DNA of 64,000 nt from Microbacterium sp. LKL04 (lineage in GTDB: Bacteria > Actinomycetota > Actinomycetes > Actinomycetales > Microbacteriaceae), in the NCBI RefSeq assembly GCF_900102005.1, contig NZ_LT627736.1, positions 1,240,001 to 1,304,000 on the forward strand, given 5' to 3'. A model generated the notes under the pieces. The model was not told where the DNA came from, ran no database searches, and saw only the letters and a program-made list of their open reading frames with translations. How positions within the stretch are numbered: the first letter of the stretch is position 1; every line of letters begins with the position of its first letter. Shown piece after piece: positions 16,928-26,395 of the stretch. Position numbers and translations under genes: made by a program.

Positions 16928-17917
16928 TCACAGCCACTTCGACGTCAGGTGCTCCGACGAGATGCGACGGAGCGTGCCCGAGGCCCCACGAAGCACCACG
17001 CTCTCGGTGTACACGAAGTCGCCGGCACGGCGCACCCCCGCGACGAGCTCGCCGTTGGTGACACCCGTCGCCACGAACAGCGTGTTGTTCCCCCGCACGA
17101 GGTCGTCCGCTTCGTACACGTGATCGTCGAGCTTCAGGCCCGCGTCGATCCCCCGCTGCTTCTCGTCGTCGTCGCGGGCCCAGAGGCGACCCTGGATGTG
17201 TCCGCCGAGTGCCTTGATGGCACAGGCGGTGACGATGCCCTCGGGGCTCCCGCCGACGCCGACGCACATGTCGGTGCGCGCGTTGTGGCGCGCCGCATTG
17301 ATCCCGCCGGCAACGTCGCCGTCGCTCATGAGGCGCGTTCCTGCACCGGCATCCCGGATCTCGTCGATGAGCTGAGCGTGCCGGGGCCGGTTCAACACCG
17401 ACACGACGAGCTCCTCGACGGGTTTGCCGAGAGCCTCCGCGAGACGACGGATGTTCTCCGCGATCGGGAGGCGGATGTCGACGACGCCGACGCCCTCGGG
17501 TCCGGTGACGATCTTGTCCATGTAGAACACGGTGGATGCGTCGAGCATCGCGCCTCGGTCGGCGACGGCGATGACCGACAGAGCGTTGTTGCGCCCTTCC
17601 GCCGTCAGTGTGGTTCCGTCGATCGGATCGACGGCGATGTCGCACTGCGGTCCCCTGCCCGTGCCGACGCGTTCGCCGTTGAACAGCATCGGCGCGTTGT
17701 CCTTCTCGCCCTCGCCGATGACGATCACGCCGTCGAAATTGACGGTCGTGAGGAAGGCGCGCATCGCGTCGACCGCGGCGCCGTCGGCGAGCTCCTTCTT
17801 CCCCCGCCCGATGAAGGGAACGGAGCGGATCGCCGCCGCCTCGGTCGCGCGGACGAGCTCCAGCGCGAGGTTCCGGTCGGGGTGCAGAGGGCTCATATCG
17901 GCAGTCAGGCTCACCAT
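16928..17917 (-). CDS. glpX: Class II fructose-1,6-bisphosphatase GlpX
   Basis: A 329-aa Li+-sensitive phosphatase-fold enzyme that makes fructose 6-phosphate in gluconeogenesis. Metal and substrate motifs are IGEGEKDNAPML, the DPIDGTTLTA signature, SVLNRPRH, GDVAGGINAA and GVGGSPEG. Start 17917 is supported by a TAGGCT box ending six bases before the ATG, with no ribosome binding site. It is divergent from fbaA, the aldolase whose product it dephosphorylates during gluconeogenesis; the 183-base gap carries both promoters. Confidence 0.95.
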   Translation of the reverse strand: MVSLTADMSPLHPDRNLALELVRATEAAAIRSVPFIGRGKKELADGAAVDAMRAFLTTVNFDGVIVIGEGEKDNAPMLFNGERVGTGRGPQCDIAVDPIDGTTLTAEGRNNALSVIAVADRGAMLDASTVFYMDKIVTGPEGVGVVDIRLPIAENIRRLAEALGKPVEELVVSVLNRPRHAQLIDEIRDAGAGTRLMSDGDVAGGINAARHNARTDMCVGVGGSPEGIVTACAIKALGGHIQGRLWARDDDEKQRGIDAGLKLDDHVYEADDLVRGNNTLFVATGVTNGELVAGVRRAGDFVYTESVVLRGASGTLRRISSEHLTSKWL

Positions 17918-17923
17918 GCGCTC

Positions 17924-17929
17924 AGCCTA
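17924..17929 (-). promoter_or_regulatory. Predicted -10 box, leaderless start of glpX
   Basis: TAGGCT on the minus strand, six bases before ATG 17917. Confidence 0.6.
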
Positions 17930-18060
17930 GGACTGCCAGCCTGGTCCGCCGTCGGTTTCTCGCCTCACGGCGACGAAGGAATGCGGATTCTTTCCGATCC
18001 GGAAGAGAGGGCACCTTCTCGATCAGCAGTCACGCTCCGGAGGGGGCGGCATCCCTTCGA

Positions 18061-18066
18061 TAGAGT
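18061..18066 (+). promoter_or_regulatory. Predicted -10 box of fbaA
   Basis: TAGAGT, giving a leader of about 30 bases that carries the strong ribosome binding site GAGGAG before ATG 18101. Confidence 0.55.
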
Positions 18067-18100
18067 TGCAGCGAATCACCGACTTCTCTGAGGAGCTGAC

Positions 18101-19132
18101 ATGCCCGTCGCCACACCCGACCAGTACGCCGACATGCTGGACCGCGCGAAGGCAGGCGGCTTCGCCTACCCCGCGATCAACGTGTCGAGCTCGCAGACCA
18201 TCAACGCTGTGCTGCAGGGCCTGACCGAGGCCGGCTCCGACGGCATCCTCCAGGTCACCACCGGCGGTGCGGACTACTTCGCCGGCCACACGGTCAAGGG
18301 CCGCGCCACCGGTGCCCTCGCGTTCGCGAAGTACGTCACCGAGGTGGCGAAGAACTACCCGATCACGGTCGCCCTCCACACCGACCACTGCCCGAAGGAC
18401 GCGCTCCCCGGTTTCGTTCTGCCGCTCATCGAGGCCTCGGAGGCCGAGGTCAAGGCCGGCCGCAACCCGATCTTCCAGTCGCACATGTGGGACGGCTCGG
18501 CCGTTCCCCTCGACGAGAACATCGAGATCGCGAAGGACCTGCTCCCCCGCATGAAGAACATCAACGCCATCCTCGAGATCGAGGTCGGCGTCGTCGGCGG
18601 CGAAGAGGACGGGGTCCAGCACGAGGGCTCGAACGATGCGCTCTACACGACCGTCGCAGACGTGACGAAGGCCGTGGAGGCCCTCGGCCTCGGCGAGAAC
18701 GGCCGCTACATCTCGGCCCTCACCTTCGGCAACGTCCACGGTGTCTACAAGCCGGGCGGCGTGAAGCTGCGCCCCGAGCTCCTCGGCGAGATCCAGGAGG
18801 GCATCGCCGCGCACTTCGGCACCGGCCCGAAGCCCCTCGACCTCGTGTTCCACGGCGGCAGCGGTTCGACCGACGAGGAGATCGCCCTGGCCGTCCAGAA
18901 CGGCGTCGTGAAGATGAACATCGACACGGACACCCAGTACGCCTTCACTCGCTCGGTCGCCGGCTTCATGCTCGCGAACTACGAGGGTGTCCTGAAGCTC
19001 GACGGCGAGGTGGGCAACAAGAAGCAGTACGACCCGCGCGCCTGGGGCAAGGTCGCCGAGTCCGCCATGGCTCAGCGCGTCGTCGCCGCGACGCAGCAGC
19101 TCGGCTCGGCGGGCGAGTCGCTCGGCGTCTGA
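18101..19132 (+). CDS. fbaA: Class II fructose-bisphosphate aldolase
   Basis: A 343-aa zinc-dependent aldolase interconverting fructose 1,6-bisphosphate and the two triose phosphates. Zn ligands lie in VALHTDHCPK, FGNVHGVYKPG and VFHGGSGSTDEE, and the class II signature is followed by GVVKMNIDTDTQYA. Length is normal for the FbaA type. Codon choice is strongly biased to C-ending codons, as in highly expressed genes. It has a strong GAGGAG ribosome binding site and ends in a perfect long hairpin. Confidence 0.96.
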   Translation: MPVATPDQYADMLDRAKAGGFAYPAINVSSSQTINAVLQGLTEAGSDGILQVTTGGADYFAGHTVKGRATGALAFAKYVTEVAKNYPITVALHTDHCPKDALPGFVLPLIEASEAEVKAGRNPIFQSHMWDGSAVPLDENIEIAKDLLPRMKNINAILEIEVGVVGGEEDGVQHEGSNDALYTTVADVTKAVEALGLGENGRYISALTFGNVHGVYKPGGVKLRPELLGEIQEGIAAHFGTGPKPLDLVFHGGSGSTDEEIALAVQNGVVKMNIDTDTQYAFTRSVAGFMLANYEGVLKLDGEVGNKKQYDPRAWGKVAESAMAQRVVAATQQLGSAGESLGV

Positions 19133-19139
19133 CACCCGT

Positions 19140-19186
19140 CCGACGACGAAGCCCCGGTCCGCATCGGACCGGGGCTTCGTCGTCGG
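19140..19186. terminator. Perfect 22-bp stem terminator shared by fbaA and the M23 gene
   Basis: Positions 19140-19161 are exactly complementary to 19165-19186 around a CAT loop (ends CCGACGACG/CGTCGTCGG). It sits between two convergent genes and can serve both strands. It lacks a T-run, as is usual in this genus. Confidence 0.85.
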
Positions 19187-19198
19187 TGCTGTCTGAAG

Positions 19199-20410
19199 TC
19201 AGTAGCTCGACCCGCCCAGGACGTCGCGCGGGTAGAGCTCGAACCTCACCCCGTCGACGGTGAACGCCGTGTGGAGGTGAGGGCCGGTCGAGCAGCCCGT
19301 CGATCCGACGGAACCGATGCGTTGCCCGGCGGTCACGCTCTGCCCGGTCTTGACCGAGAAGGCGCTGAGGTGCGCGTACACCTGCTCGAGCCGGCGGCCG
19401 TCGACGGTCGAGGTGACGACGACCTCCTTCTGCTTCGTGGTGTTCGGCGCCCAGGAGGGGCAGCCCGAGGTGATCCAGAGCTCGCGAACCGAGACCGTAC
19501 CGCCACGCATCGCGTAGATCGGTGTCCCGGTCGAGGCCGATATGTCATCGCCGCTGTGGCCGGCGTAGGTCGTGAACGTGCCCGAGGGCCGCAAGGGGTA
19601 GGCCCAACCGAAACGACCGGGGACGGATGCCGCGGCTGCGGTCGCGTCCGGTTGCGCCGCCATCTTCGCGCTCGTCCACACGTCGTCACTGTTGCCGTCG
19701 ACGAGACGTAGCACACCATCGTTGCCCAGGACCGCGCCCGTGGCGCCGAGTCCGCCGGTCCCCGAGCTCCACAGCGCGACGTCGTACTGATTCAGCAGCA
19801 GCAGCTCACCGTCCTTCGTGAAGGACAGCCTGCCGTCGAGCACGAGCGTCGTCTTCGCGGTGCGGACGAGAGCGGTCCCCCGGGTGAGCGCGACATTGCC
19901 GTCGCCGAGGATGCCGAAGGCGTACCGGCCGTCCGGCGAGGTCAGCTTCATCCCGGGCCGGAGGATGGTTCCCGGCGTCATCACGGATCCGAGCGACCAC
20001 GAGACGGCGCGAGCCGCCGAGGTCGTCGTCTTCGTCTGATACCCCGCGCGACTGGCCGAGACCGAGACCGAGACCGAGCGGCCCGCGACCCCGGTCGGAA
20101 CCTCCCACTCGGTTCCCGTCGCACCATCGACGGGGTTGCCGTCGACTCGCCACTGGATGTCGAGCCGGCTGGGTGCGGGCTGCCAGGAACCCGCGGTGAC
20201 CGTCAGCACGTTGCCGGCGACGGCGGTACCGCTGATGGTGGGTGCGGGGGCCCGCGTGAAGGCGGCCTGGGTCGCGGCGGGCGCCACGGTGATGCTCGAT
20301 GGGGAGAGTGCCCCGGGCGCTGCGGTCGCCGCACTCGGCGCAGACAGCAGCAGGGCCACGGCCGACGCCGCAGCGATCGAGAGGGAGGCGATCCTCCGGG
20401 TTCTGGTCAC
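19199..20410 (-). CDS. Secreted M23 endopeptidase with bulb-lectin-like domain
   Basis: A 403-aa exported protein: signal peptide (1-30, cut near AATA/APG), a small Ig-like repeat (about 53-136), a bulb-type mannose-lectin-like beta segment (about 150-247: DGRYAFGILGDGNVAL, ELLLLNQYDVALWSS, GVLRLVDGNSDDVWTS) and a C-terminal LytM domain with Zn motifs H285-x3-D289, His347 (YAHLS) and H378-x-H380 (PHLHTAF). All catalytic residues are present, so it probably cuts peptidoglycan cross-bridges. Cys317 and Cys373 could pair. GTG 20410 has a strong GGGAGGAG site. Confidence 0.88.
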   Translation of the reverse strand: MTRTRRIASLSIAAASAVALLLSAPSAATAAPGALSPSSITVAPAATQAAFTRAPAPTISGTAVAGNVLTVTAGSWQPAPSRLDIQWRVDGNPVDGATGTEWEVPTGVAGRSVSVSVSASRAGYQTKTTTSAARAVSWSLGSVMTPGTILRPGMKLTSPDGRYAFGILGDGNVALTRGTALVRTAKTTLVLDGRLSFTKDGELLLLNQYDVALWSSGTGGLGATGAVLGNDGVLRLVDGNSDDVWTSAKMAAQPDATAAAASVPGRFGWAYPLRPSGTFTTYAGHSGDDISASTGTPIYAMRGGTVSVRELWITSGCPSWAPNTTKQKEVVVTSTVDGRRLEQVYAHLSAFSVKTGQSVTAGQRIGSVGSTGCSTGPHLHTAFTVDGVRFELYPRDVLGGSSY

Positions 20411-20519
20411 GGTTCTCCTCCCGAATCCGACGCGCGAGGGAGAGCCCGCACCAGCCGTAAAAGTACCAGGTCAGGCGAACGGTCTCCTACCGCTCATCCG
20501 CGTGGGTGGGAACGGCGGG

Positions 20520-21044
20520 TCACGAGCCGAGCGCGATCCCCCGCAGGAGATCCGCGTCGCCGAACAGCGGCACGACGAGACACACGCTGACGATGAGGAA
20601 CGTCACGATGGCGCCAACCGGTGGGATCCACCAGCTCAGCCTCCCGCGCGACAACGAACACCACGACAGGATCGCGGTCAGCAGCCACCCCACCGCGAAC
20701 ACCGTCGCACCGATCCCACCCCAGAGGGCTCCCTGGTCCGTGTTGGTGAACTCGCCGCTGACGCCGGCGACCTCCATCCACGTCTTCGCGAACGAGCCGT
20801 AGTCGACCAGCTGCGGGATCGCGCCGATCACCGTGAACAATCCGTACGCGAGGAGCGCGAGGGTGATCACGCGATCGGCCATCCGCGTCGGACGCGCGGC
20901 CACGGTCGTCGCCGGTGCGGTCGGCGGATGCGGCGGATCGACGGGTGCCGCAGGCTCCGGCGTGGGCTGACGGATGGCGGCCCGCTGCTCCTCGGGCGTC
21001 GCGTACTCCCCGTACTGCGGTCGCGGTCGGGGCTCGTCGCTCAC
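20520..21044 (-). CDS. Membrane protein of unknown function (possibly DUF6264)
   Basis: A 174-aa protein with a Pro-rich cytoplasmic N-terminus (1-55) and three or four membrane helices ([40 protein letters not shown] and [20 protein letters not shown]). The GTG at 21044 overlaps the ispH stop by four bases (GTGA), so it is co-translated with ispH. I believe it belongs to a family (DUF6264) found after ispH in related genomes, but I cannot verify the number. Function unknown. Confidence 0.75.
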   Translation of the reverse strand: MSDEPRPRPQYGEYATPEEQRAAIRQPTPEPAAPVDPPHPPTAPATTVAARPTRMADRVITLALLAYGLFTVIGAIPQLVDYGSFAKTWMEVAGVSGEFTNTDQGALWGGIGATVFAVGWLLTAILSWCSLSRGRLSWWIPPVGAIVTFLIVSVCLVVPLFGDADLLRGIALGS

Positions 21045-22102
21045 GAGCGGTTCCGCCCCCCGAGAGCGCGCTCGTCGCGGCGGCCTTCGAGGTCCTGCCG
21101 CAGTTCCTTCGGCAGTGAGAACATGAGGTCCTCCTCCGCGGTCTTCACCTCCGCGACGTCGCGGTACCCCGCTCCTGCGAGATCCTCGAGCACCTCCGTC
21201 ACGAGCACCTCGGGAACCGACGCACCGGAGGTCACGCCGACGGTCTGCACGCCGTCGAGCCACTCCTGCTTGATCTCATGGGAGTAGTCGACGCGATAGG
21301 CGGCCTTCGCGCCGTACTCGAGCGCGACCTCGACGAGGCGGACGCTGTTCGACGAGTTCGCCGAGCCGACGACGATGACGAGGTCGGCATCCTGCGCGAC
21401 CTTCTTGATCGCGACCTGACGGTTCTGCGTCGCATAGCAGATGTCGTCCGACGGCGGGTCCTGGAGGTTCGGGAAGCGTTCGCGGAGGCGCCGGACGGTG
21501 TCCATCGTCTCGTCGACCGACAGGGTCGTCTGCGAGAGCCACACGACCTTGTCGGGGTCCTTCACCACGACCGTGTCGGCGTCCTCCGGAGAGTTCACGA
21601 TCGTCACGTGCTCGGGAGCTTCACCGGCGGTGCCCTCGACCTCCTCGTGACCGTCGTGTCCGATGAGGAGGATCTCGAAGTCATCGCGGGCGAAGCGCAC
21701 GGCCTCGCGGTGGACCTTCGTCACGAGGGGGCAGGTCGCGTCGATGGCCTGGAGACCGCGGTCCGCCGCGGCGTTCACGACGGCGGGCGAGACGCCGTGG
21801 GCGCTGAAGACGACATGGGCGCCCTCGGGGACCTCATCGACCTCGTCGACGAAGATCGCCCCGAGAGACTCGAGCTCGGTCACGACATGGATGTTGTGGA
21901 CGATCTGCTTGCGGACGTAGACGGGTGCGCCGTAGCGCTCGAGCGCCTTCTCGACGGCGATCACCGCCCGGTCGACGCCGGCGCAGTACCCCCGAGGGGC
22001 GGCGAGGAGGACGCGCTTGTCGCCCTGGACGGGGAGGTCGACGAGCCGCCCGCGGGCTCCCGGGATACGGGGCATCGGCAGCGAAACGGCTGGTGAGGTC
22101 AC
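21041..22102 (-). CDS. ispH: 4-hydroxy-3-methylbut-2-enyl diphosphate reductase IspH
   Basis: A 353-aa [4Fe-4S] enzyme for the last step of the MEP pathway, making IPP and DMAPP. Cluster Cys residues lie in [24 protein letters not shown] and [11 protein letters not shown]; the substrate-binding VFSAHGVSP and [11 protein letters not shown] motifs are present. The open frame extends to 22438, but GTG 22102 is preferred because a TACAAT box ends six bases before it and the protein then begins with a normal short tail. Divergent from xseA. Confidence 0.95.
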   Translation of the reverse strand: MTSPAVSLPMPRIPGARGRLVDLPVQGDKRVLLAAPRGYCAGVDRAVIAVEKALERYGAPVYVRKQIVHNIHVVTELESLGAIFVDEVDEVPEGAHVVFSAHGVSPAVVNAAADRGLQAIDATCPLVTKVHREAVRFARDDFEILLIGHDGHEEVEGTAGEAPEHVTIVNSPEDADTVVVKDPDKVVWLSQTTLSVDETMDTVRRLRERFPNLQDPPSDDICYATQNRQVAIKKVAQDADLVIVVGSANSSNSVRLVEVALEYGAKAAYRVDYSHEIKQEWLDGVQTVGVTSGASVPEVLVTEVLEDLAGAGYRDVAEVKTAEEDLMFSLPKELRQDLEGRRDERALGGRNRS

Positions 22103-22108
22103 CCCTCG

Positions 22109-22114
22109 ATTGTA
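22109..22114 (-). promoter_or_regulatory. Predicted -10 box, leaderless start of ispH
   Basis: TACAAT on the minus strand, six bases before GTG 22102; one of the closest matches to the sigma-70-type consensus in the window. Confidence 0.65.
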
Positions 22115-22160
22115 CGAACCCCCGGCTGGGTGGGGGACGTGTAGGCCAAGATGGGTGTCC

Positions 22161-23450
22161 GTGACCACTTTCCAGACCGAGGCGGGAGCCGTCCCCCCGC
22201 CGGATGCGGTGCACCCGCGGGACTCCTCTCCCGACACGCCCACGTCGGTCTCCCGGCTCAACGAGACGATCCGCGACTTCGTGCAGAAGTGGGGCGCGGT
22301 CTGGGTCGAGGGTGAGATCACCGCGTGGAACCTCCGCGGCGGCCACGTGTTCGGGCGGCTGAAGGATGCCGACGCCGACGGCATGCTCTCGTTCCGCATG
22401 TGGTCTTCGACCCTGCAGCGCGCCCCGGGCGACCTCAAGGTGGGCGACCGCGTCGTCGCCTGCGTGAAGGCCGACTACTTCGTCAAGACCGGCGACTTCA
22501 GCTTCACCGTGTCGGCCATGCGCCACGTGGGCCTCGGCGATCAGCTCGAGCGCCTCGAACGGCTGCGGGCGACGCTGCGGTCGGAGGGCCTGTTCGACGC
22601 AGCCCGCAAGAAGCCGCTCCCCTTCCTCCCGCACGTCATCGGCCTCATCACGGGCGAACGCAGCGACGCCGAGAAGGACGTCCATCGCAACGCCGAGCTG
22701 CGCTGGCCGCACGTGCGCTTCCGCACGATCCACGCGGCGGTCCAGGGCGACCGCTGCGTCCCCGAGACCCTCGCCGCGCTACGGACCCTCGACGACGACC
22801 CCGAGGTCGACGTCATCGTCATCGCCCGAGGGGGCGGCGACCCGCAGACACTGCTGGGCTTCAGCGACGAGCGACTGCTCCGTGCGGTGGCCGCGGCATC
22901 CACCCCCGTCGTCTCGGCGATCGGGCACGAGAACGACCATCCCCTCCTCGACGACGTCGCCGACCTGCGCGCATCGACGCCCACCGATGCCGCCAAGCGC
23001 GTCGTCCCCGACGTGTCGGAGCAGCGCGCCCTCGTCCAGCAGCTGCGCAGCCGAGCGCGTACCCGGCTCACCCAGCGCGTGACGCACGACATCGCCGCTC
23101 TCGCGCAGCTGCGCTCGCGTCCGGTGCTGAGAGATCCCGAGTCCCTCCTCACGAGCCGTGCGCAGGAGGTCGTCGCGCTCTCGTCACGCGGTCGCGACGT
23201 GATGGCCAGGCGGTGGGATGCCGCGGCCCGCACGACGGCGGAGCTGCGCGCATCTCTGCGCGCCCTCTCCCCCGGCGCGACCCTCGACCGGGGCTATGCC
23301 ATCGCGCACCTTCCCGGCGGCGGCATCGTCCGCGACGCACAGCAGGCGCCGGCAGGCGCGGACGTCGTGGTCACCGTCGGCCGTGGATCGTTCGCTGCGC
23401 GGTCGACCGGCGAGGTGGCGGAGACGGATGCCGCCGACTCCGCGATCTAG
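22161..23450 (+). CDS. xseA: Exodeoxyribonuclease VII large subunit
   Basis: A 429-aa single-strand nuclease subunit: N-terminal OB fold ([20 protein letters not shown]), central catalytic domain ([60 protein letters not shown] with STPTDAA following), a coiled coil and a C-terminal segment containing [16 protein letters not shown] 22161 is chosen because the upstream frame has no family similarity. xseB follows after ten bases. Exonuclease VII degrades single-stranded DNA in mismatch and damage repair. Confidence 0.95.
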   Translation: MTTFQTEAGAVPPPDAVHPRDSSPDTPTSVSRLNETIRDFVQKWGAVWVEGEITAWNLRGGHVFGRLKDADADGMLSFRMWSSTLQRAPGDLKVGDRVVACVKADYFVKTGDFSFTVSAMRHVGLGDQLERLERLRATLRSEGLFDAARKKPLPFLPHVIGLITGERSDAEKDVHRNAELRWPHVRFRTIHAAVQGDRCVPETLAALRTLDDDPEVDVIVIARGGGDPQTLLGFSDERLLRAVAAASTPVVSAIGHENDHPLLDDVADLRASTPTDAAKRVVPDVSEQRALVQQLRSRARTRLTQRVTHDIAALAQLRSRPVLRDPESLLTSRAQEVVALSSRGRDVMARRWDAAARTTAELRASLRALSPGATLDRGYAIAHLPGGGIVRDAQQAPAGADVVVTVGRGSFAARSTGEVAETDAADSAI

Positions 23451-23460
23451 GATGGGAGAC

Positions 23461-23682
23461 ATGACGAGCGACGCCGGGGATGTGTCGGCCCTCTCCTTCG
23501 AACAGGCCCGCGATGAGCTCGTGCAGGTCGTCGCGAAGCTGGAGCAGGGGGCACCGACCCTCGAGGAGTCGCTGTCCCTCTGGACCCGCGGTGAAGCACT
23601 GGCCGCCCGCTGCGAGGAGTGGCTCCTCGGCGCCAAACGCCGGCTCGACCAAGCCCGCCCGGATGGCGAGGCCGCGTCCTGA
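23461..23682 (+). CDS. xseB: Exodeoxyribonuclease VII small subunit
   Basis: A 73-aa helical subunit that binds the XseA coiled coil. The family core is LSFEQARDELVQVVAKLEQG followed by LEESLSLWTRGEALAARCEE. The ATG at 23461 follows a GGGAGA site. Its stop overlaps the next ATG by one base (TGATG). Confidence 0.93.
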   Translation: MTSDAGDVSALSFEQARDELVQVVAKLEQGAPTLEESLSLWTRGEALAARCEEWLLGAKRRLDQARPDGEAAS

Positions 23683-24305
23683 TGGCGAGGCAGCGCATCG
23701 TCGCCGAGCTGGGACGGCCCGAGACCCCGGCGGAGACCGCCGCGCGCAAGGCGGCGGCGTCTCAGCGCTACCGGTCGAGCAAGACCTTCCGGAACCTCAT
23801 CGCCGCCCTCATCGTGTGCGTGGGGATCATGGCGGTCGTCTACCTGGGCGTGCCGCGCGGGACCCCCGCCGACGTCCCCGAAGCCGACGTCGCCGCATCT
23901 GCGGCACAGGCTGAGAAGATCGCGGGGCACGGCGTGGTGGTCCCCGATGTCCCGGATGCCTGGCGTGCCAACTCCGCGCTCGTCGAGGGCGGAGAGTGGC
24001 GCATCGTCTACGCCCCCGCCCGGGGCTATGTCGAGGTCACCCAGTCCTTCAGCGCTCCGGACGGCTGGGTCTCCCGCGAGCTGGGCGGATTCGCGCCGAC
24101 CGGTACGACCACGATCGACGCAGTCGACTGGGACGTGTACGAGCTCCCGAGCCCCGTCCAGCAGATCGACTACGCGCTGGCCACCACCATCGGCTCCGAC
24201 ACGGTGATCATCGGCTTGTCCGAGTCCACTGATCGTTCGGCCGCCGCAACCGTCGCCGAGAGCCTCGGCGACCAGATTCGCACCCTGCGAGAGGAGGCGC
24301 GATGA
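23682..24305 (+). CDS. DUF4245 family membrane-anchored protein
   Basis: A 207-aa protein with a cytoplasmic N-terminal tail (QRYRSSKTFRN), one membrane helix (about 38-56) and an extracytoplasmic domain with WRANSALVEGG, WRIVYAPARGYVEVTQSF and a regular YALATTIGSDTVIIGLSEST strand pair. This layout matches DUF4245 proteins, commonly next to xseAB in actinobacteria; the role is unknown. It overlaps xseB by one base and the carbonic anhydrase start by four, so all three are one transcription unit. Confidence 0.85.
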   Translation: MARQRIVAELGRPETPAETAARKAAASQRYRSSKTFRNLIAALIVCVGIMAVVYLGVPRGTPADVPEADVAASAAQAEKIAGHGVVVPDVPDAWRANSALVEGGEWRIVYAPARGYVEVTQSFSAPDGWVSRELGGFAPTGTTTIDAVDWDVYELPSPVQQIDYALATTIGSDTVIIGLSESTDRSAAATVAESLGDQIRTLREEAR

Positions 24306-24940
24306 GCGCACACCCGACCCCGTCCGACGTGTGGTCCTCGATGCTCGCCGGGAACCGGCGGTTCGTCGCAGGCGAACCCGAGCACCCCCGGCAGGACGCT
24401 GAGCGTCGCCACGAGCTCGCACACGTGCAGCGCCCGACGGCCGCGCTTTTCGGATGCTCGGACTCCCGCCTCGCCGCGGAGATCATCTTCGACGAGGGGC
24501 TCGGCGACCTGTTCGTCATCCGCAACGCGGGGCAGGTCATCTCCGACTCCGTCGTAGGCAGCCTCGAGTACGCCGTCGCCGTGCTCGGCGTCCCCCTGAT
24601 CGTGGTCCTGGGCCACGACGAATGCGGCGCCGTCCGCGCGGCGATCGACTCCACCGCACCGGATGCTCCGGCACTCCCGGCGGGGATCTGGCGCCAGGTG
24701 GCTCCCATCGTTCCCGCCGTCCGTCGCGTGCTCCAAGCATCCCCCGGCACGACATCCGCCACGGTGGACGCCGAGGAGGTCGGTCGTGAGCACCTGCGCG
24801 ACACGATCGCCGGCATCCTGCACTCTTCCGAGCTCATCAGCGACGCGGTCGCCGAAGGACGCCTGGCCGTCGTCGGCGCGAACTACCGCCTGGCCGATGG
24901 GACCGCCATCCCCGACGTGGTCGTCGGCGAAGCCGGCTGA
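24302..24940 (+). CDS. Beta-class carbonic anhydrase
   Basis: A 212-aa zinc enzyme hydrating CO2 to bicarbonate. Zn ligands are Cys52 (FGCSDSR), His105 and Cys108 (LGHDECGAV); the catalytic Asp54/Arg56 pair is present. The [11 protein letters not shown] segment is typical of the family. It starts by ATGA overlap with the DUF4245 gene. Bicarbonate produced here could feed PEP carboxylase (ppc at 51.3 kb), a pathway link rather than a gene-order one. Confidence 0.93.
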   Translation: MSAHPTPSDVWSSMLAGNRRFVAGEPEHPRQDAERRHELAHVQRPTAALFGCSDSRLAAEIIFDEGLGDLFVIRNAGQVISDSVVGSLEYAVAVLGVPLIVVLGHDECGAVRAAIDSTAPDAPALPAGIWRQVAPIVPAVRRVLQASPGTTSATVDAEEVGREHLRDTIAGILHSSELISDAVAEGRLAVVGANYRLADGTAIPDVVVGEAG

Positions 24941-24987
24941 CCACTCTTTTCCCACCGCACACACGTGAAACGAGGACGTTGACCACC

Positions 24988-26385
24988 ATGACCGACGAGA
25001 CCGACTACCGCATCGAGCACGACACGATGGGTGAGGTGCGCGTACCCAAGGACGCCCTCTACGCCGCGCAGACCCAGCGAGCGGTCGAGAACTTCCCCAT
25101 CTCCGGGTCCGGCCTCGAGTCGACGCAGATCGCGGCGCTGGCGCGCATCAAGAAGGCCGCAGCGCTCGCCAACAAGGACCTCGGCACGCTCGACGGAGCG
25201 ATCGCCGACGCGATCGCCTGGGCGGCGGACGAAGTCGTCACCGGGGCCTACGACGCGCACTTCCCCGTGGACACGTACCAGACCGGCTCGGGCACCTCGT
25301 CGAACATGAACATGAACGAGGTGCTCGCGACGCTCGCCACCCGCAAGCTCGGCGGCCCCGTTCACCCCAACGACCACGTCAACGCGTCGCAGTCGTCGAA
25401 CGACGTCTTCCCGACCTCGGTCCACATCGCGGTCACGCAGGCGCTCATCGACGACCTGATCCCGGCGCTCGACCACCTCGCCGTGGCGCTCGAAGAGAAG
25501 GCCGACGCGTGGAAGAGCGTCGTCAAGAGCGGCCGCACCCACCTCATGGATGCAACCCCGGTGACCCTCGGTCAGGAGTTCGGCGGCTACGCCCGGCAGA
25601 TGCGGCTCGGCATCGAGCGCGTCCAGTCGGTCCTCCCCCGCGTGGGCGAGGTCCCCCTCGGCGGCACCGCCGTCGGCACGGGCATCAACACGCCCCTCGG
25701 CTTCCCGCAGAAGGTCATCGAGCTGCTGGCTGCCGAGACCGAGCTGCCCATCACCGAGGCGAAGGACCACTTCGAGGCTCAGGCCAACCGCGACGGTCTC
25801 GTCGAGGCATCCGGTGCGCTCCGCACCATCGCGGTGTCGCTGACGAAGATCAACAACGACATCCGCTGGATGGGCTCGGGCCCGAACACCGGCCTCGGCG
25901 AGCTGCACATCCCCGACCTCCAGCCCGGCTCCTCGATCATGCCCGGCAAGGTCAACCCGGTCGTTCCCGAGGCGACCCTCATGGTCGCGGCGCGCGTCAT
26001 CGGCAACGACGCGACGGTCGCCTGGGCCGGGGCATCCGGATCGTTCGAACTGAACGTCGCGATCCCGGTGATGGGAACCGCCCTGCTCGAGTCCATCCGC
26101 CTGCTCTCCAACGCGATGCGCGTCCTGGCGGACAAGACGGTGTCGGGTCTCGAGGCGAACGTGGATCGCGCGGCCGCATACGCCGGCATGTCGCCCTCGA
26201 TCGTGACGCCGCTCAACAAGCTGATCGGCTACGAAGCGGCTGCGAAGATCGCGAAGCACTCGGTCGCCAAGGGCATCACCGTCCGCGACGCCGTCATCGA
26301 CCTCGGGTACGTCGAGCGGGGCGAGCTCACCGAGCAGCAGCTCGACGAGAAGCTCGACCTCCTCTCGATGACGCACCCGGGGTGA
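24988..26385 (+). CDS. fumC: Class II fumarate hydratase FumC
   Basis: A 465-aa oxygen-stable TCA-cycle enzyme interconverting fumarate and malate. It has the [13 protein letters not shown] and [12 protein letters not shown] motifs, [11 protein letters not shown], and the superfamily signature [11 protein letters not shown]. The ATG at 24988 is favoured; a TTG at 24979 also follows GAGGACG closely and cannot be excluded. It ends 10 bases before the histidine kinase gene. Confidence 0.95.
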   Translation: MTDETDYRIEHDTMGEVRVPKDALYAAQTQRAVENFPISGSGLESTQIAALARIKKAAALANKDLGTLDGAIADAIAWAADEVVTGAYDAHFPVDTYQTGSGTSSNMNMNEVLATLATRKLGGPVHPNDHVNASQSSNDVFPTSVHIAVTQALIDDLIPALDHLAVALEEKADAWKSVVKSGRTHLMDATPVTLGQEFGGYARQMRLGIERVQSVLPRVGEVPLGGTAVGTGINTPLGFPQKVIELLAAETELPITEAKDHFEAQANRDGLVEASGALRTIAVSLTKINNDIRWMGSGPNTGLGELHIPDLQPGSSIMPGKVNPVVPEATLMVAARVIGNDATVAWAGASGSFELNVAIPVMGTALLESIRLLSNAMRVLADKTVSGLEANVDRAAAYAGMSPSIVTPLNKLIGYEAAAKIAKHSVAKGITVRDAVIDLGYVERGELTEQQLDEKLDLLSMTHPG

Positions 26386-26389
26386 TAAT
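26384..26389 (+). promoter_or_regulatory. Possible -10 box for the first two-component operon
   Basis: GATAAT, overlapping the fumC stop codon and ending six bases before GTG 26396. It would give a leaderless kinase mRNA separate from fumC. Confidence 0.4.
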
Positions 26390-26395
26390 CGGAGC

